A stretch of 64,000 bases of DNA from Gammaproteobacteria bacterium (GTDB lineage: Bacteria; Pseudomonadota; Gammaproteobacteria; Eutrophobiales; Eutrophobiaceae): the NCBI GenBank assembly GCA_028279365.1, contig JANQNX010000016.1, forward strand, positions 18,017 to 82,016. The letters are read 5' to 3'. A program made the translations under genes and the position numbers. Within the stretch, counting starts at the first letter, position 1. Each line of letters starts with the position of its first letter. This document shows, one piece after another, positions 27,043-35,510 of this stretch. The notes below the pieces were generated by a model. The model saw only the letters and a list, made by a program, of their open reading frames with translations, had not been told where the DNA came from and did not search any database.

Positions 27043-27380
27043 CTATTCAATAAACTATCGGTGCGGGCTGCCATAATAAAGTCCGTCACATGCAGGCCCT
27101 GAATCTTCTTGCTAAAGAAGATGACCTGCACCCTGCCCCATTCGGTAATTAAGGTCGGGTGATGACCGACGTCATCGGCCAGTTCACCAACCTTAATCGT
27201 AAACGCCAGCGCCTCAGCAAAATTGGATAAGGTATAGGTGCGGGTTAACTTCTTAATACCGTCATCCTCGATCATTTCCCAATCCGGGATCTCCGGCATC
27301 ATTTCGTCAATCTCTTCCTGCGTTGCCAGCGGCGCGCCTTTACAACAGGCCTCACATTCCCGATCTTTTAACTGCGTCAT
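27039..27380 (-). CDS. phhB: Pterin-4a-carbinolamine dehydratase
   Basis: Dehydrates 4a-hydroxytetrahydropterin to recycle pterin cofactors. The 113-residue protein has the family motif with His73-His74-Pro75 (VGHHPTLITEWGRVQV) and a third histidine at 97 (GLHVTD). The Cys-containing N-terminus (CEACCKGAP) is also common in bacterial members. No phenylalanine hydroxylase is encoded nearby, so a role in other pterin use, for example molybdopterin-related metabolism, remains possible. Confidence 0.93.
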   Translation of the reverse strand: MTQLKDRECEACCKGAPLATQEEIDEMMPEIPDWEMIEDDGIKKLTRTYTLSNFAEALAFTIKVGELADDVGHHPTLITEWGRVQVIFFSKKIQGLHVTDFIMAARTDSLLNS

Positions 27381-27385
27381 CGTGA

Positions 27386-27790
27386 TTACCCTGGCAGACT
27401 ATCGGCCAGTTTTATTTCGATATCATCAACCGAGGTAGCTAACAGATCTTCTGCCAATGTACTACTAATAGTTTGTTTAACCTCATCATTCAGCTCGCCC
27501 TGTAATTCATCAATCGCCATTTGCGGCGCGACTAATATTAGTTTCTGATATTGCTCATCAGCAAGCTGCGACGACAAAAAATCCGCCAGCAATTGCATAT
27601 CCGTTTTTTGTTTCGATGCCTTGCCATTGCTAGCACCGACCTTGACCTGCCTGACCACTTCAAAAGAAAGATCCGCCAACGCTTTTGAATCGTCGGCCTT
27701 TAAAGTAAGCAGGGATTTACCCTCGCCTTGATTAAACAGTATGCGAATGTAACGCCCGTCGGTTAATACGACCCAAGTTGTATGACTCAT
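27386..27790 (-). CDS. Host-attachment family protein
   Basis: A 134-residue protein whose first strand (WVVLTDGRYIRILFNQGEG) and final part (LILVAPQMAIDELQGELND ... EDLLA) match the family named for attachment to host cells in Agrobacterium-like bacteria. The fold resembles an eRF1-type domain. In free-living bacteria the role is uncertain. It precedes phhB by five bases on the same strand, so the two may share a message. Confidence 0.75.
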   Translation of the reverse strand: MSHTTWVVLTDGRYIRILFNQGEGKSLLTLKADDSKALADLSFEVVRQVKVGASNGKASKQKTDMQLLADFLSSQLADEQYQKLILVAPQMAIDELQGELNDEVKQTISSTLAEDLLATSVDDIEIKLADSLPG

Positions 27791-27813
27791 TATTGATTAA
27801 ACCCTTCTATTCA

Positions 27814-28533
27814 TTATTCTGTCACTGATACATCGGAGGCTGAATCATCGAACAAGTGATGATTTAATATTGCCTTGCTCTGGCGCCAATCCGGCAGGAA
27901 TTGATCCATTAATCGATGAAAACGCCTGGTGTGGTTGCGTTCCAGCAAATGCACCATTTCATGTACTACCACGTATTCCAGGCAAGCCAACGGCTTTTTC
28001 GCCAATTCCAGATTCAACCATATCCGACGCTTGTGAATATTACAGGTACCCCAGCGAGTTTTCATTTTTTTAATACCAAACTCGGCCACTTCCTTCCCTA
28101 TGACCGGCTGCCATAGTTTCAATAACTCACCAATACGCTGGCGCAGCTGCTCGCGATACCAGGCATCCAAACATTTGGCGCGAGCGAACTGCGTCGTTTC
28201 GGGCCTGACAAATAATTGTAAACTTCCGGCAGCATCATGCATGACCCGATGTTTACCCGAACGTTCGATCACGGTTAACCGGCAAGGCTGACCAAACACT
28301 AAATGCATCTCACCGGTTTCATAACGATACTCAACCGGTGCCTTGGCACGACAGACACGCTGTTTTTGTTTAATCCAGTCGAACTTGGAAATAATCAATG
28401 ATTGTATGGTTTCGTCCGACACATGTTGCGGCACTGACAAGCGCACGCGCCCATCCGGCGGATATACAGCCAGATTCAGATTTTTAATCTTTTTGCGTAC
28501 GACCTGAACGTCGATACCGGCTATCGATAACAT
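27814..28533 (-). CDS. YgjP-like zinc metallopeptidase family protein (DUF45)
   Basis: A protein of about 239 residues with the zinc motif HEMVH (residues 191-195 of this start) and a third likely ligand at His206 (RRFHRLM). The preceding block TRWGTCN...RIWLNLELAKKP is typical of the YgjP/SprT-like family. Peptidase activity is expected but the substrate is unknown. The ATG at 28533 is preferred; the frame also extends to a TTG at 28581 without a ribosome-binding site. It lies upstream of the host-attachment gene with a 23-base gap. Confidence 0.88.
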   Translation of the reverse strand: MLSIAGIDVQVVRKKIKNLNLAVYPPDGRVRLSVPQHVSDETIQSLIISKFDWIKQKQRVCRAKAPVEYRYETGEMHLVFGQPCRLTVIERSGKHRVMHDAAGSLQLFVRPETTQFARAKCLDAWYREQLRQRIGELLKLWQPVIGKEVAEFGIKKMKTRWGTCNIHKRRIWLNLELAKKPLACLEYVVVHEMVHLLERNHTRRFHRLMDQFLPDWRQSKAILNHHLFDDSASDVSVTE

Positions 28534-28635
28534 GAGTGTATTGATCGCATAGGGTGATACTGTTGTAAAAACGTGAAACAAAATAAGGTTGGCTTATCAT
28601 ATCAAGAGTCCAACGTAACCACACCTGCCAAATAG

Positions 28636-28845
28636 ATGAATCGATTCAATCCGAATAAACTGTTATTAAGCAAGTGGACGGCGGTCTCACCCAAGCATAG
28701 GGAAAAACACTTTGTGGTTTCGAAACTGATTCGCGATGAAAACGAAGTCGTCATCGGCTGTGAACTGGAAGCGGTGATTAATAAGAAAATCTACCGCATC
28801 GATTGGCAGGAATTAAAGCACACCGAACAGTGGTTAATGGGTTAG
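28636..28845 (+). CDS. Small conserved Trp-containing protein (TIGR02450-like)
   Basis: A 69-residue basic protein that begins NRFNPNKLLLSKWTAVSP and ends DWQELKHTEQWLMG, matching a short conserved family of unknown function with fixed tryptophans. It has no signal peptide or metal motif. The next gene starts five bases after its stop, so both are probably in one message. Confidence 0.75.
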   Translation: MNRFNPNKLLLSKWTAVSPKHREKHFVVSKLIRDENEVVIGCELEAVINKKIYRIDWQELKHTEQWLMG

Positions 28846-28850
28846 AAATA

Positions 28851-29429
28851 ATGAGTACACTACGCGTTTTCTTTTTCATCATCGTATATATTGGCATCAT
28901 GAATAACGTATCGGCAGGCCCGTTAATTATTGATGACCGCAGCAGCGGCAACAAACTGGCTTCAATCAATAGCGAATGGGAATTTATCGCAGATACCGTG
29001 ATGGGTGGTATTTCACAAGGCAGCCTGACGATTAAGCAATATAAAGACAGAGATTGTTTGTGCCTACGCGGCGATGTGTCCACCGATAATAACGGTGGCT
29101 TTGTGCAAATGGCCTTGCCAGTCAGCAGCGTAATTAATGCTGAATCAGACTACGCCGGTATCGAACTGGATATTGCCGGGAATGATGAAGCCTATAATGT
29201 ACACTTCCGCACCAGCAATTTATCCCGACCGTGGCAATCCTATCGCGCGAGTTTTATTGCCACGACAAATTGGCAAACTATCCGACTTCCCTTTTCAGAA
29301 CTGAACGCCTACCAAACCGAACTTCCTTTTCAACTGAATAAACTGGCGCGTATTGGGCTGGTCGCGATTGGCAGAGACTTTGAGGCAAAACTATGCCTGG
29401 CAGGGTTACGTTTTTACCGTGAGGAATAA
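28851..29429 (+). CDS. CIA30 family protein, secreted
   Basis: A 193-residue protein with a signal peptide of about 22 residues (FFFIIVYIGIMNNVSAG). The mature part has the CIA30 signature EFIADTVMGGISQGSL and the later block YNVHFRTSNLSRPWQSYRA, a galactose-binding-like beta-sandwich. In mitochondria CIA30 assists complex I assembly; the exported bacterial members probably bind a carbohydrate or protein instead. The start at 28851 is chosen because the upstream part of the frame overlaps the previous gene and would hide the signal peptide. Confidence 0.8.
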   Translation: MSTLRVFFFIIVYIGIMNNVSAGPLIIDDRSSGNKLASINSEWEFIADTVMGGISQGSLTIKQYKDRDCLCLRGDVSTDNNGGFVQMALPVSSVINAESDYAGIELDIAGNDEAYNVHFRTSNLSRPWQSYRASFIATTNWQTIRLPFSELNAYQTELPFQLNKLARIGLVAIGRDFEAKLCLAGLRFYREE

Positions 29430-29430
29430 C

Positions 29431-30918
29431 TCAAGTACCACAAAAGGTCTGATGCACTATCTCATTCGGCTCCGGCGGTAGCATGTAATTTTCTTTGCCT
29501 TGCTGATACTCATACGGCTTTTGTAACACATCATATAGCGCATGAAACGGGCCGAAGTCTTCGTTATCCTCAGCTGCACGAATCGTCGCTTCGATTTGGT
29601 GATTCCGAGGAATATAAACCGGATTAACGGATTGCATACTGGTTTGTCGCTGCTCGTTTGTATTTGATTCTAACGATAAACGTTCGCGCCATTTCTCTAA
29701 CCAGACATCTATCGCTTTTGGCCTGCTGAATAATCCACGCAAGGATTGATCGTTGTCATTCGGATCTTTATCAAGCTGCGAAAGATAATAGAAAGTTAAC
29801 GTATAGTCGGCCTGATTCTTAGCCATGGTATCTAATAGTGAATCAATCAAGGCCTTATCGTCTTCATCACTCGCTGAATCAATCTTTGTTAACCCACACT
29901 TAGCACGAAAGCCAGCAAGCCATTCATCAGAATAATGTTTCACATATTTTTGTTCCAACACGTCTTGCGCAATTTCTACTGCTTTGTCCGTATCCTGTAC
30001 AAAGAAAGGCAACAAGGTTTCAGCAAAGCGGGATAGATTCCACAAACCAATATTGGGCTGATTGCTGTACGAATAGCGCCCCTGGTGATCGATAGAACTA
30101 TACACCTGATTATGATCAAAGAAACCCATAAACGCACAGGGGCCATAATCAATCGTCTCACCGGCAACCGACATATTATCGGTGTTCATCACGCCATGAA
30201 TAAACCCAATCTGCATCCATTTGGCAATAAGACTCGCCTGGCGCATGACTGCCGCTTCAAATAATGCGAGATACGGATTCTCCGCTTCAGCTAATTCAGG
30301 ATAGTTTCGTTCAATCACATAATCTGCCAACTTGCGAATCGATTCCAAATCTTCATTCATCGCGAAATACTGAAAACTACCGACACGAATAAAACTGGAC
30401 GCGACACGCGTCATCACCGCGCCGGGCTTTACCTGCTCACGAATTACATGCTCACCGGTTAATACCGCAGCCAATGCCCGCGTGGTAGGCATTTTGAGTT
30501 TATGCATAGCCTCACTGACGAGATATTCCCGCATCACCGGACCTAATGCCGAACGGCCATCACCATTGCGCGAATAACGCGTACGTCCCGAACCTTTTAA
30601 CTGAACATCTCTGGCGCGACCATCTATATGCTCCAGCTCGCCGAGATAAATCGCACGACCATCTCCCAAATGCGGATTGAAATGCCCAAACTGATGCCCG
30701 GCATACGCCATAGCCAAAGGCGACGACGAATTATGAATCGTATTACCGGAAAACAGATCGACAATACTTTGCTCGTCTTGCACTTCAATACCAAGCTCAG
30801 CGGCGAGTTGTTCATTGAATTTGATCAGGGAAGGTTTAGAAACAGGTGCAGGATTAGATTGGTCATAAAATCCTTCACCTAATTCTTGATATCGATTTTT
30901 AAATGCGAGGTTAAGCAA
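29431..30918 (-). CDS. selO: Protein adenylyltransferase SelO
   Basis: A pseudokinase-fold AMP-transferase of 495 residues that modifies redox proteins. Family blocks: AMAYAGHQFGHFNPHLGDGR, VQLKGSGRTRYSRNGDGRS, and the metal/ATP-binding NTDNMSVAGETIDYGPCAFM. The C-terminus has a lone cysteine (TFCGT) where eukaryotic SelO has selenocysteine. The start is a TTG at 30918; the first residues NLAFKNRYQELGEGFYDQSNP align with the usual SelO start, and the next Met is about 70 residues in. Confidence 0.95.
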   Translation of the reverse strand: MLNLAFKNRYQELGEGFYDQSNPAPVSKPSLIKFNEQLAAELGIEVQDEQSIVDLFSGNTIHNSSSPLAMAYAGHQFGHFNPHLGDGRAIYLGELEHIDGRARDVQLKGSGRTRYSRNGDGRSALGPVMREYLVSEAMHKLKMPTTRALAAVLTGEHVIREQVKPGAVMTRVASSFIRVGSFQYFAMNEDLESIRKLADYVIERNYPELAEAENPYLALFEAAVMRQASLIAKWMQIGFIHGVMNTDNMSVAGETIDYGPCAFMGFFDHNQVYSSIDHQGRYSYSNQPNIGLWNLSRFAETLLPFFVQDTDKAVEIAQDVLEQKYVKHYSDEWLAGFRAKCGLTKIDSASDEDDKALIDSLLDTMAKNQADYTLTFYYLSQLDKDPNDNDQSLRGLFSRPKAIDVWLEKWRERLSLESNTNEQRQTSMQSVNPVYIPRNHQIEATIRAAEDNEDFGPFHALYDVLQKPYEYQQGKENYMLPPEPNEIVHQTFCGT

Positions 30919-31026
30919 TGGAAAATCTCAAAGATAAAAAATATTGATAGTTTAATGGATTTTATAAATATAACTATGTAAAAAAACATATAACTTCAAT
31001 AATTAAATATTATTAATTATTTTCTC

Positions 31027-34000
31027 TCAAATTACTTCTTGAACTATCGCATTTAAATTAACTGTATCGATCAAGTTAACTACCTTAATTGCCTGAGAAT
31101 CGTCAAATACACCAAGCAATCCTTGATCATGAATACTAGTAAAAGGTGGCTCAAATAATAGCGCCTTATCAATCACGCCGTTAGTGGTTAGATAACTGAT
31201 TATGTTGTTGATAAATGTTATTTGATCAGCACGTAAATTACCGGACTGTATAAATTCAGCAAAATGTTCTTGCGCAGCCTTCGCATCAAGACCAACGATG
31301 TTACGAATAAATACGCCTAAAGGTTTATTACCATAAGTATCAATATAATCTTCTTTCGTTCCTACAGTTTCACCATCAAATAAAATATCTTCTAATAATT
31401 GAATCTCTGTTTCAGTGATGGGTTTATTCGTTTTTATTTTTTGAATTACCAAGTGATCGCTGTAGTTTCTAACATATGATTCGACACGGTCTTTATAACT
31501 TTTCAGGGTTCTATATGTGCCTATTGGTTCTCTTACTTCTATTCCATCTTCATCCAGTTCATCTTCAAAACTGGTGGTTACAATAATCTGTTGCTGTTTA
31601 TCCAGGTATTTCATTAAATCGCGCAACGCCAAGCGTACATCATCTAATCGATTAACATTTATATCTGACCAGAATGGCTCTGTGAGTAATTCATTTAATA
31701 AATCAACTTGTAGAGCGACTGCCGGTATATTCTGTTTTTTCAGCAATGCCTTCGCTGTACCACTAATGCTATTGATATAATGATCACGATTTTTACTCAT
31801 CAACAAGGCAATTTGAAACTTTAATATTAATACATCAAAACGCTTTGCTAGTTCATCATCCTTATCATTTTTTGCTTCTAGGCCAGATAGTTCATTATTA
31901 ATATCCAGCACATCACCTTTAGATAAATTCTGCCAACGTTCCGCATGACTATACTCAACAACAAAACGCAACTTGGCTTTTACAACAAACCGTTCCCTAT
32001 CAAGAAAAACAACTGCTTGATGTAAATCAGCAATATAAGATTCAGCCAAAGACTTTTGTTCATCGGTACTTTCTGAATTTTTACGAATTAACATCGCTAC
32101 TTGCAATTTCGCTATAAAAATTTGTTGCGACAGGCTTGTAGCAACACGACCTTGAACACCATCCGGATTTTCATCAAAAAATTCAAAGTTCTGACAATAA
32201 TCAAAAATATAAAATTCAGTTTTATCCTGCCCAAGTCCGAACAGATCTGGGCATAAACGCGTGCCGCGACCAATCATTTGCCAAAACTTGGTCGATGACT
32301 TCACGGGCTTGAAGAAAACCAGATTCACAACTCGTGGTGCGTCAACACCTGTATCCATCATATCGACTGAAACAGCGATTTGCGGATCGTTTTCTTCATA
32401 TTCATCAACAAAGATTTCCAGTAAGTCTTGCGCCTTAGATTCATAATTATCAATCACTCGCAAAAACTTTCCGACATATTCGGGATAGTTCTTATTAAAT
32501 CGCTCTTCAATAAAAACAGCATGCGTGTGATTTTTGGCAAAGATAATTGTCTTACCAAGCTTCTCACCACCCTGCACTTGGATTCCCTGAGTCATTAAAT
32601 GGTTTAAAACCTTATCAACCGTATCAGTATTGAATAACCAATCATTCAAAGCCTTGCTGTCTATCTCATCCGGCGCCTCACCCTGAGTCGGATCACCAAA
32701 CTTCTCTTCATACTCTCTCTTTTCTTCATCCGATAAATCAGCATACTTTACGCCATACCACATAAACTGCGTCGGTACAGACATCGCCTTGGGTGCAACA
32801 AGAAAACCATCTTCAACGGCTTTGTCTAATTCATACGCAAAGGTCGGGTTATTATCTTCAATGCCAAATAAGCCATAAGTATTGTGATCGACTTCTGCCT
32901 TAGGTGTTGCCGTTAAACCTATCAACAAGGCATCAAAGTATTCAAAAATAGCTTTATATTTCTGATATACAGAACGATGCGCTTCATCCACAATAATTAA
33001 ATCAAAATGATCCACACCATAAAAACGTTGGTCATCTGTCTTCACTCCATCAATCCGATTCATAATTGTCGGATAAGTCGAAAATACTAATCGCGTGCCG
33101 TTGTCCTCTCTTTCCCTAGTGAGATCAATTGCGGATAAATCCGGCAAATAACTATTAAAGGCATTCTTCGCTTGCGAGACCAATGCATTGCGGTCAGCTA
33201 AAAACAAAACACGTTTCACCCAGTTACACTTCGACATCATATCGACAATCGCAGCAGCCGTTCTTGTCTTACCGCTACCCGTCGCCATGACTAATAAACT
33301 TTGTCTTGCTCTGCCATTGAGTTCACCTTCGCTATTTACAGTACAAGTATTTTCTGCCACACGTGCGACAGCTTCTAATTGATAAGCACGCCCTGCAATA
33401 TCCTGGTTTACTTTAAACTCACACAAATCTTTGCGTGTCTTACGTCGTTCGATTAATAACGCTAATTCATCTTTGGCATAAAAACCCTGTACTTCACGCT
33501 CAGGATAAAACTGATCGTCCCATAAATAGGTTTCAAAGCCATTACTATAAAAAATTATCGGACGTTGACCTTTTTCCTTTTCTAAACAATCTGCATAAAG
33601 CTCTGCCTGATGTTTCCCTTTACGTGGATCGGTCATGGTCTTTTTCGCTTCGACGACAGCTAAAGGCAAACCATCATCACCCCAAAGCACATAATCGACA
33701 TAACCAATGCCGGAAGGGTTGGTACTCTTCGGCATACCCTTCACTTCATATTCGAGATGATAACCTTCCTGTAAATCTTCCCAACCCGCTTCGCGTAATG
33801 CTAAATCAATATAACGTGCACGCGTTTCTTTCTCGGAAACTTCAAGCGGTACTTCGGTTCCAATATCAACCGCTTTCTCGCGCTCTACCTTACGTGCGGC
33901 AAACTCTGCGCGTTCTTGTTCCAGTTGTTTTTTTAACTCTGCGTTTTCTTCTACTTGTTTAAAACGATCCGCTTCAGCTTCTCTAGCCGCTTGTTCTTTT

Positions 34001-34476
34001 GCGGCAAGTTGTTCTTTTAAACTTTCTATCTGTGACGTACTTTCAGTTTGAATTTTACCGGAAGGAATTAACGCTTCATCAAACACTTGCGATTTAGGTG
34101 TTTTCTTACCGTAATAAATCACAATATGCCGCATAAAACGAAACAGGTATTTAAGCGAAGCTAATGCGTCTTGCTGATTGACCTTTTTACCATGTGCCGC
34201 CAGGTTGCCTGTTTTGCGGATTAAATTCAGTTCCGCAAATAATGTTCGATTGAACATGGACTGAAATGCATGTTCATGAAGTAAAGTATTTAAATCAGCG
34301 CGGAAAGGACGCGTTAAAGTCCGATCATTGTCGTATAACCAATTCACGGCATTTTCTAACGAGGAGCGACAAAAGATAGAAGCGGCCTTCGGTGAGATAA
34401 AGGTGAGTTGCTCTGCCTCTAAGGCATCGACATAGAGCTGAGGAAAGTCAGCTTGTAAAAATAGAAAGTTACTCAT
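31027..34476 (-). CDS. hsdR: Type I restriction enzyme R subunit HsdR
   Basis: The motor and nuclease subunit of a type I restriction complex, 1149 residues. A DUF4145-like N-terminus (about 5-115) is followed by a coiled coil (about 150-200). The HSDR_N nuclease domain comes next, with the D...EAKK signature DYVLWGDDGLPLAVVEAKKT near residue 265. The helicase has Walker A ATGSGKT, DEAH box VDEAHRSVYQ and motif III GLTATP; motif VI is QMIGRGTRL. The C-terminal third is helical and binds the methylase core. The ATG at 34476, with AAGGGA upstream, is preferred over a TTG two codons earlier. It is the last gene of the operon. Confidence 0.96.
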   Translation of the reverse strand: MSNFLFLQADFPQLYVDALEAEQLTFISPKAASIFCRSSLENAVNWLYDNDRTLTRPFRADLNTLLHEHAFQSMFNRTLFAELNLIRKTGNLAAHGKKVNQQDALASLKYLFRFMRHIVIYYGKKTPKSQVFDEALIPSGKIQTESTSQIESLKEQLAAKEQAAREAEADRFKQVEENAELKKQLEQERAEFAARKVEREKAVDIGTEVPLEVSEKETRARYIDLALREAGWEDLQEGYHLEYEVKGMPKSTNPSGIGYVDYVLWGDDGLPLAVVEAKKTMTDPRKGKHQAELYADCLEKEKGQRPIIFYSNGFETYLWDDQFYPEREVQGFYAKDELALLIERRKTRKDLCEFKVNQDIAGRAYQLEAVARVAENTCTVNSEGELNGRARQSLLVMATGSGKTRTAAAIVDMMSKCNWVKRVLFLADRNALVSQAKNAFNSYLPDLSAIDLTREREDNGTRLVFSTYPTIMNRIDGVKTDDQRFYGVDHFDLIIVDEAHRSVYQKYKAIFEYFDALLIGLTATPKAEVDHNTYGLFGIEDNNPTFAYELDKAVEDGFLVAPKAMSVPTQFMWYGVKYADLSDEEKREYEEKFGDPTQGEAPDEIDSKALNDWLFNTDTVDKVLNHLMTQGIQVQGGEKLGKTIIFAKNHTHAVFIEERFNKNYPEYVGKFLRVIDNYESKAQDLLEIFVDEYEENDPQIAVSVDMMDTGVDAPRVVNLVFFKPVKSSTKFWQMIGRGTRLCPDLFGLGQDKTEFYIFDYCQNFEFFDENPDGVQGRVATSLSQQIFIAKLQVAMLIRKNSESTDEQKSLAESYIADLHQAVVFLDRERFVVKAKLRFVVEYSHAERWQNLSKGDVLDINNELSGLEAKNDKDDELAKRFDVLILKFQIALLMSKNRDHYINSISGTAKALLKKQNIPAVALQVDLLNELLTEPFWSDINVNRLDDVRLALRDLMKYLDKQQQIIVTTSFEDELDEDGIEVREPIGTYRTLKSYKDRVESYVRNYSDHLVIQKIKTNKPITETEIQLLEDILFDGETVGTKEDYIDTYGNKPLGVFIRNIVGLDAKAAQEHFAEFIQSGNLRADQITFINNIISYLTTNGVIDKALLFEPPFTSIHDQGLLGVFDDSQAIKVVNLIDTVNLNAIVQEVI

Positions 34477-34499
34477 GCTCAATCCCTTAAACTGTAACG

Positions 34500-35510
34500 T
34501 TATTCCTCCTCGCGTTTACTTGGTAAAGCCAACATCGCCATAACTAACTTAATAATCACTTCTTTTTGTTTGGGATCGGACTCTGCAATTAATAAGGTTA
34601 ATGCTGCTAAACCCGTATCATTTATAATTGGCTCCTGTTGATTATTGAATAAGCGATTATTTCGATTGAGAAAATCGACAAATAAAAACGCACCACTGCG
34701 TTTATTGCCATCACTGAACGGATGATTCTTGATCACAAAATACAGCAAATGTGCAGCCTTGCTTTCAACACTCGGATACGCTGGCTCACCAAATACAGTT
34801 TGCTCCAGATTCCCTAAAATGGACGCCAATCCATCCTCGCGTAAATTTGCAAATAACTCAGTGGCCTCTCCACGTTCAATCAATGAATGCTTAAGCATGT
34901 TTAAATTTGCCATCGCCTCATCGTTCGATGGCAATACACCACCTGTCTGCCCCTGAGGCTCTTCCAGTAAGCCCTCATCATACTGCTGCAACCATAGAAA
35001 CGTTTGTGTATAACGGCTAACAATTTCGACCAAACCAGTGCCTGCTTCTGCGGTAATCTCGGCTGATTGCGCAGTTTTTTCAATTAAGGCCAGTGCCTGT
35101 TTTAAGGCTTGTGAATTTTGTTCAAAACGATGTTGATTGAGTGTATAACCTTGTACCAATACATCTTTTAGGCGTTGGGTAGCCCAAATACGAAATTGCG
35201 TTCCCTTTTTCGAGTTGACTCGATAACCAACTGAAAGAATAGCGTCAAGGTTATAGTGCTCGACCTCACGATTAACTTGTCTACTACCCTCCTTTTGAAC
35301 TATCCGGAATTTCCGGATAGTTGAATTCTCTATAAGCTCTTGTTCTTTATATATATTTTTAAGATGCTCATTAATAGTACGCACATCTTTGTCAAACAAG
35401 ATCGACATTTGTCGCTGCGTCAGCCATACAGTCTCCTGATTACCATCCAAATGCACTTCAATATGTTGGTCATCCGTTTGATATATAACGATTTGATTAT
35501 CCATCATCAA
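34500..35510 (-). CDS. RhuM-type / Fic (DOC-like) fusion protein
   Basis: A 336-residue protein with two parts. Residues about 1-130 match the RhuM virulence-protein family (VWLTQRQMSILFDKDVRTINEHL ... NLDAILSVGYRVNSKKGTQFRIWA), a DNA-binding-like module. Residues about 195-330 form a Fic/DOC domain with the active motif HPFSDGNKRSG (263-273). Such fusions occur inside type I restriction operons in many bacteria, but their role is unknown; AMP transfer or phosphotransfer is expected. The ATG overlaps the hsdS stop by four bases, and hsdR follows after 23 bases. Confidence 0.88.
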   Translation of the reverse strand: MMMDNQIVIYQTDDQHIEVHLDGNQETVWLTQRQMSILFDKDVRTINEHLKNIYKEQELIENSTIRKFRIVQKEGSRQVNREVEHYNLDAILSVGYRVNSKKGTQFRIWATQRLKDVLVQGYTLNQHRFEQNSQALKQALALIEKTAQSAEITAEAGTGLVEIVSRYTQTFLWLQQYDEGLLEEPQGQTGGVLPSNDEAMANLNMLKHSLIERGEATELFANLREDGLASILGNLEQTVFGEPAYPSVESKAAHLLYFVIKNHPFSDGNKRSGAFLFVDFLNRNNRLFNNQQEPIINDTGLAALTLLIAESDPKQKEVIIKLVMAMLALPSKREEE

